Shown here: positions 31,359 through 35,347 of the stretch, piece after piece
How positions within the stretch are numbered: the first letter of the stretch is position 1
Layout: the number at the start of each line of letters is the position of its first letter
Assembly: GCA_017432685.1 (NCBI GenBank)
Contig: JAFRIR010000112.1
Location: forward strand, 1-35,347
DNA: 35,347 nucleotides
Direction of reading: 5' to 3'
From: Flexilinea sp.
GTDB taxonomy: Bacteria > Chloroflexota > Anaerolineae > Anaerolineales > Anaerolineaceae
Position numbers and translations under genes: made by a program
Notes under the pieces: generated by a model
Databases searched by the model: none
What the model was told of the DNA's origin: nothing
What the model saw: the letters and a program-made list of their open reading frames with translations, nothing else

Positions 31359-33245
31359 CTATCTGTTCCCGTATCTGCCGGTGCGGTTCCGATTGTCCTG
31401 GTATCTTTCGTGCTTAATGCGGTCTGCGGCATTTCGGACGTCATCGGCGCTGATGAAAACGACCTTCGGCTTTTTATTCCGGATCTCTTCCATCGCCTTT
31501 TCGAAGTTAATGATGAAATATTCGATGGATTCCTTCATCAAAGACATGGCATAGCTGACGTCGTTTTCAGACACGATCAGGCGCCGATCGGCCATCGCCT
31601 TTGCGTCTGCATGGCTGATCTTGTTTCGTACGGAACCGAGGTGATAATAGCCATAAAGGACTTTTTGTACGGTTTCAATATCACTGCATGCGGTATGAGC
31701 GCTTATCTTAGATGCGTCCTGATTATTAATGGACTGTGCCCGCAGCATTGCGTAGGCAAGATTCCGGTCCTCTATTTTTTTATCGTTGTACCGGACGCCT
31801 GCCCGATCATAATTTTTGACGAAATAATGCTCGATGTCATCCATCTTATAGTATTCATAAGGTTTCAATTCCAGCCGCTGCCGTGCCAGCAGCTCTGTGA
31901 CCCGGGGCGCCTGGCTCTCGTCATCGCAGTAATAAAAGATACCGGATCTCACCAGAATTGTCGGCGCATGGGACTCGATCAGCGTCAGGACCTGCTGATA
32001 AAGCTGATGCCGATAAGCCCATTTTATCAGCTCGATGAACAGATCGTCAACGCTGCTTTCCAGCAGTGTACTGTAATCTGACTCAATACAACCGGCGATC
32101 ACACCGAACAAAAGCCCGTAATTGCCGGTTTCCGTCCAGGAGCGCTTGTCCTTGAGCAGACTGCGCAGCCGTTGGAGGCCTTCCCCCACCTCAAGAATGT
32201 TGCACATGGACATTCCCACGTCCACATGGCGTGCGGCATAAATCAGGCTGCTGATCCGTTCGTTTTGTTCTCCGCTGTTTTCCCAGAAATTGACCAGCAT
32301 ATCTGTCTTGCCGTAATTCAGAAAAGCGTGCGCTGCAGTGACCAGATCGGTGCTGAGAGAACTGTATGTATTGTCACTGATCTTTCCTGTCAGATTTCCT
32401 GAAGGCTCCATAACCCTGTATATTTTCTTCAGGTGCACATTGCTTCCCGGCGCGGAAATCAGAATGTCGAGGATGTTCAGAATCAGGTGACTGTCCACCG
32501 AAGAGTCGTTATCAAGGGAAACAAAGATGTTGATCTCATTTTTGCCATCCAGCACATCCTGGTCGACATTCAAAATATCGTTGAACCAATATTCCCGATT
32601 ATCCATCATAGCTGCCGGGACATAACGGACGCTGATTTTTTCGTTGATTGGAAGAATTTCCAGTTTGAAAGAAGGTTTTAGCTGTGTGTAAAGATCGTTT
32701 TTGATCCACTTCATCACAAGTCGGGAATCTTTGCGCAGGTCCGGGTAGGCAGCGAAAAGCGCATCCTTGAACTGATCATAAAGCTGCCGGTCACCTGCCA
32801 TCTCGTCAAAAAAGCGATTGAGCCGTTTCGTTTCCTGCTTCGAGTATTTTTCAAGAAATTTGAGAATAAAGTCACTCAGCCTGGTGCGCATCTCCTCAGA
32901 CAGCAGCTTTTCATAGCCTTGTTGTTCCAGGCTGATCTCGTCGATATACTGCGCGATCCGGGACCGATAAAGATCGAATGCTGAAAGAGATCGGGGTTCG
33001 GAGGAATAAAGATCACCTGCATCCTTCAGCCGGAGGGATTTTCCCTCGTTCCCGGGATTCACTTCATCCCCGATGACGAGGATCTCATCAATAGGGTAGG
33101 AAGCCAGGATATATTTGCTGCTTGCTTCCATGCTCTGTAAAGCTTCACAGTAGTTATAGCCGAATTTGTTTTTTACGGAATAATAATGAAGGGGTCTGTC
33201 GTTTCCCAGACGTCCCAGTGTTGTCAGGAGAATGTTTTGTGTCAT
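31359..33245 (-). CDS. CARF-HEPN ribonuclease (Csm6/Csx1/TM1812-like), orphan
   Basis: 628 aa, ATG after GGAGG. The N-terminus (NILLTTLGRLGNDRPLHYYS, later IDEILVIGDEVN) looks like a CARF/TM1812 domain, the fold that senses cyclic oligoadenylate. The middle part (IFVSLDNDSSVDSHLILNIL) fits the second half of such domains. The C-terminus is a HEPN-like helical domain with the RNase motif R540-N-K-I-S-H545 (Rx4H) in LGSVRNKISHADAK. Family members are RNases switched on by type III CRISPR signals. No cas genes or CRISPR array are in the window, so it is either a stand-alone CBASS-like effector or served by a distant type III locus. It ends about 210 bp from the tRNA, on the chromosomal side of the element. 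Confidence 0.75.
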   Translation of the reverse strand: MTQNILLTTLGRLGNDRPLHYYSVKNKFGYNYCEALQSMEASSKYILASYPIDEILVIGDEVNPGNEGKSLRLKDAGDLYSSEPRSLSAFDLYRSRIAQYIDEISLEQQGYEKLLSEEMRTRLSDFILKFLEKYSKQETKRLNRFFDEMAGDRQLYDQFKDALFAAYPDLRKDSRLVMKWIKNDLYTQLKPSFKLEILPINEKISVRYVPAAMMDNREYWFNDILNVDQDVLDGKNEINIFVSLDNDSSVDSHLILNILDILISAPGSNVHLKKIYRVMEPSGNLTGKISDNTYSSLSTDLVTAAHAFLNYGKTDMLVNFWENSGEQNERISSLIYAARHVDVGMSMCNILEVGEGLQRLRSLLKDKRSWTETGNYGLLFGVIAGCIESDYSTLLESSVDDLFIELIKWAYRHQLYQQVLTLIESHAPTILVRSGIFYYCDDESQAPRVTELLARQRLELKPYEYYKMDDIEHYFVKNYDRAGVRYNDKKIEDRNLAYAMLRAQSINNQDASKISAHTACSDIETVQKVLYGYYHLGSVRNKISHADAKAMADRRLIVSENDVSYAMSLMKESIEYFIINFEKAMEEIRNKKPKVVFISADDVRNAADRIKHERYQDNRNRTGRYGNR

Positions 33246-33497
33246 GTCTGTACCTCCAAAAACTTATGGCTTCAGTTTATTTTGTGTATTGAAATAATTT
33301 TACATTATCCGTCATTTTCCTGTGCCGGAGCGATGAGCCAAAGTGACAGGAATGATTGTGGAAATAAGATAGTCTAAAATGTCTGCTTTGGTACCGACAT
33401 CGTTAACGCTCCTCCGCGGTTGTAACAAATCACGCCAAAAGATCATGATTTTGTAGTATGATTTCTGGCAAATTTTCATGAAGGAAGGAAATTTCAT

Positions 33498-34508
33498 ATG
33501 GAAAATCAAACGATCATTCCTGACGAGTATAAGCCGACGCTTGACATTTATGAAGTCCAGCGCGCCATCACCTACATCAAAGACACCTTCCAGAATCAGT
33601 TCGCAGCCAGCCTGCATCTGAAGCGTGTCACTGCTCCGTTGTTTGTCACGAAAGAATCCGGCCTGAATGATAATTTGAACGGTGTGGAACGCCCGGTCAG
33701 CTTTGACATCCCGGCCATCGGCGGTGATGCACAGATCGTCCAGTCTCTTGCCAAATGGAAGCGCATGGCGCTGGCCCGCTATAAGTTTGACGTCGGCAAC
33801 GGTCTTTATACCGACATGAACGCCATCCGCCGTGACGAAGCTATCGACAACATCCATTCGGTTTATGTGGACCAGTGGGACTGGGAAAAGGTCATCACGG
33901 CCGAATCCCGCACCACGGCTTACCTCCATCTGGTGGTGAAAGCTATCGTCAATGCCATCTGCAACACGCACGAACTGCTGCGGGCCCTGTATCCCCAGCT
34001 TCATACGGAGCTGAGCCGGGATGTGACCTTCGTTACATCGCAGGAGTTGGAGGACCGCTGGCCGGATCTCACCCCGAAGGAACGGGAGAACGCCATCACC
34101 CGCGAACATAAGACTGTTTTTATCCAGGGAATCGGACGCAAACTGCGCTCCGGTGTCAAACATGACGGACGCGCCCCGGACTATGACGATTGGGACCTGA
34201 ACGGTGACATCTTCTTCTGGCATGATACGCTGGATATGGCGCTGGAGATCTCTTCCATGGGTATCCGCGTTTCTCCGGAATCCCTCGATCGCCAGCTCAC
34301 CGAAGCAGGCTGTGATGACCGCAGAGAACTGGATTTTCACAAAAAACTGCTTGCCGGCGAGCTTCCGCTCACCATTGGCGGCGGTATCGGCCAGTCCCGT
34401 CTGTGCATGCTGATCCTTGGCTGCGCTCACATCGGTGAAGTGCAGGCCAGCCTGTGGGATCCGGAAACGGTGAAGGTCTGCGCGGAAAAGGGCGTCAACC
34501 TGCTCTGA
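33498..34508 (+). CDS. asnA: aspartate-ammonia ligase (asparagine synthetase A)
   Basis: 336 aa, near the E. coli AsnA length of 330. It makes L-asparagine from aspartate, ammonia and ATP in the cytoplasm. Family blocks are intact: LKRVTAPLFV, GLNDNLNGVERPVSFD, VYVDQWDWEKVI, LNGDIFFWHDTLD, SSMGIRVSPESL and LTIGGGIGQSRLCMLIL, which includes the class II aaRS-like motif 3 arginine. AAGGAAGG precedes the ATG. GC content is higher than in the cargo region, consistent with resident chromosome. A gene for an alkaline-phosphatase-like enzyme follows after 12 bp. Confidence 0.97.
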   Translation: MENQTIIPDEYKPTLDIYEVQRAITYIKDTFQNQFAASLHLKRVTAPLFVTKESGLNDNLNGVERPVSFDIPAIGGDAQIVQSLAKWKRMALARYKFDVGNGLYTDMNAIRRDEAIDNIHSVYVDQWDWEKVITAESRTTAYLHLVVKAIVNAICNTHELLRALYPQLHTELSRDVTFVTSQELEDRWPDLTPKERENAITREHKTVFIQGIGRKLRSGVKHDGRAPDYDDWDLNGDIFFWHDTLDMALEISSMGIRVSPESLDRQLTEAGCDDRRELDFHKKLLAGELPLTIGGGIGQSRLCMLILGCAHIGEVQASLWDPETVKVCAEKGVNLL

Positions 34509-34520
34509 AAAGGCAAAGCC

Positions 34521-35347
34521 ATGACATTCAACTCTATTCCGATCACAAGACTTGCGGCTTCCCTTGCCCGGGCGATGGGCGTGGAACCGCCGCTTCAGGC
34601 TGAGGAACCGCTCCCGCTGATCGAAACGCTGGTGCGTGATCACTGTGTTTCCGGCAAGGCGGAAAAGATGCTGCTGTTCTGCCCGGATGCCATCGGTCAA
34701 TGGCTGATCCAGAAATACACGCTGGATTTTGCTCCGGTTCTGCGTCACACGCAGCTTCAGGTACCCTTCGTCTCGGCTTATCCGCCGGTGACGCCGGTCA
34801 ATTTCGCTTCTATCTTCACCGGTGCGCAGCCCTCTGTGCACGAGATCCGGAAATATGAGAAAAAGCACGTCTTTACCGATACGCTTTTTGATGCATTTGC
34901 CCGGGCAGGAAAAAAGGTGGCGCTGATCGCGCTGGAGGGTTCCTCCATGGGAACGATCTTCACGGAGCGTGCTATCGACTATTACATCGAGGCGGATGAC
35001 CCGGCGGATCGTGACGGCGTCACGACCACGCTGCGGGCGCTGGAACTGCTGGAAAAGCAGGATCCGGACTATGACGTGATCGTGGTTTATACCATGAAAT
35101 ATGATGACAGCATCCACGCCACGCATCCGGAATCGGCCCTGTCCCTGCACGCGATGAAATGTCACAATCAACAATTTGCCATGCTTGCGGAAAAGACCGC
35201 GGAAGTTTGGGCAGGCTATGACACGTTTCTCGGCTATATCACCGATCACGGCATCCATGCCGAGCGCCATGACAATAACGGGATCCTGAAGGATCCGGAC
35301 GGCCGGGGCAACCATTACGCCGATATCCCCGAGGATATGAACGTGAC
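34521..35347 (+). CDS. alkaline phosphatase superfamily (nucleotide pyrophosphatase/phosphodiesterase-like) enzyme, 3' truncated
   Basis: 275 codons are open to the window edge. The sequence PPVTPVNFASIFTGAQPSVH contains the Thr nucleophile region of type I phosphodiesterase/nucleotide pyrophosphatases. GYITDHGIHAERH supplies a DHG metal-ligand block. There is no signal peptide, so it is probably cytoplasmic. The start ATG is 12 bp after asnA with an AAAGGC site, suggesting co-transcription. The substrate cannot be told from the sequence. Confidence 0.8.
   Translation, partial: MTFNSIPITRLAASLARAMGVEPPLQAEEPLPLIETLVRDHCVSGKAEKMLLFCPDAIGQWLIQKYTLDFAPVLRHTQLQVPFVSAYPPVTPVNFASIFTGAQPSVHEIRKYEKKHVFTDTLFDAFARAGKKVALIALEGSSMGTIFTERAIDYYIEADDPADRDGVTTTLRALELLEKQDPDYDVIVVYTMKYDDSIHATHPESALSLHAMKCHNQQFAMLAEKTAEVWAGYDTFLGYITDHGIHAERHDNNGILKDPDGRGNHYADIPEDMNV

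Noticed and set aside
31216..31554. 112-codon plus-strand frame across the tRNA-side inverted repeat
   Set aside because: It overlaps the CARF-HEPN gene antisense and has no family resemblance.
33312..35315. 667-codon open frame on the minus strand
   Set aside because: It runs antisense to asnA and the phosphatase gene, both with clear family motifs and ribosome sites. The antisense translation is rich in Arg/His and has no recognisable domain.

Overview
The window looks like a piece of a Bacillota (Firmicutes) chromosome, probably from a gut-dwelling clostridial or erysipelotrichial lineage. Grounds for this are AT-rich AGGAGG-type ribosome sites, TTGxxx/TATAAT promoters, a BspA-like surface protein, asnA and a tRNA-Gly with U73. 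The exact family cannot be fixed from the sequence alone.

From position 1 to about 31070 I read one large Tn7-like element, with its left end outside the window. Its transposition operon lies at the right: tnsB (DDE transposase), tnsC (AAA+), tniQ/tnsD (target selector) and tnsA (endonuclease), at 24128-30534. A 540-bp AT-rich right end follows, carrying about eight copies of a 20-bp TnsB-like site. The element stops a few bases from the 3' end of a tRNA-Gly(UCC) gene, so that tRNA is the probable attachment site. The first kilobase holds the C-terminal part of a second, paralogous TniQ-like protein whose C-terminus is built from the same zinc-ribbon and winged-helix module, here in tandem. 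An Xre-type regulator pair sits just upstream of tnsB, with palindromic operators over the tnsB promoter.

The cargo lies between the two TniQ proteins. It comprises (i) a poly-C-containing BspA-like leucine-rich-repeat surface protein; (ii) a Fic protein fused to an HTH; (iii) a Pth2-type peptidyl-tRNA hydrolase and a run of small leftward genes of unknown function, separated by related terminators; (iv) an Xre regulator and a three-gene small operon with a membrane protein; (v) a zinc-ribbon membrane protein; (vi) a 959-aa protein joining an RNA polymerase alpha-CTD-like domain to a sigma region-4-like HTH; and (vii) a leftward defence/modification operon. That operon encodes an RHH protein, a methyltransferase-like subunit, a DUF262/DUF1524 (GmrSD-like) nuclease, a frameshifted methyltransferase/specificity subunit and a GIY-YIG/DEAH-helicase/methyltransferase fusion. 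The catalytic methyltransferase subunit is switched out of frame at a nine-base poly-G tract, a classic phase-variation signature.

Right of the tRNA the sequence looks like chromosome. It holds an orphan CARF-HEPN (Csm6/Csx1-like) ribonuclease with no CRISPR array in view, asnA, and the start of an alkaline-phosphatase-superfamily enzyme. The two most novel-looking things are the modular double-TniQ Tn7-like element at tRNA-Gly, and the phase-variable split restriction-modification operon with an embedded GmrSD-like protein.
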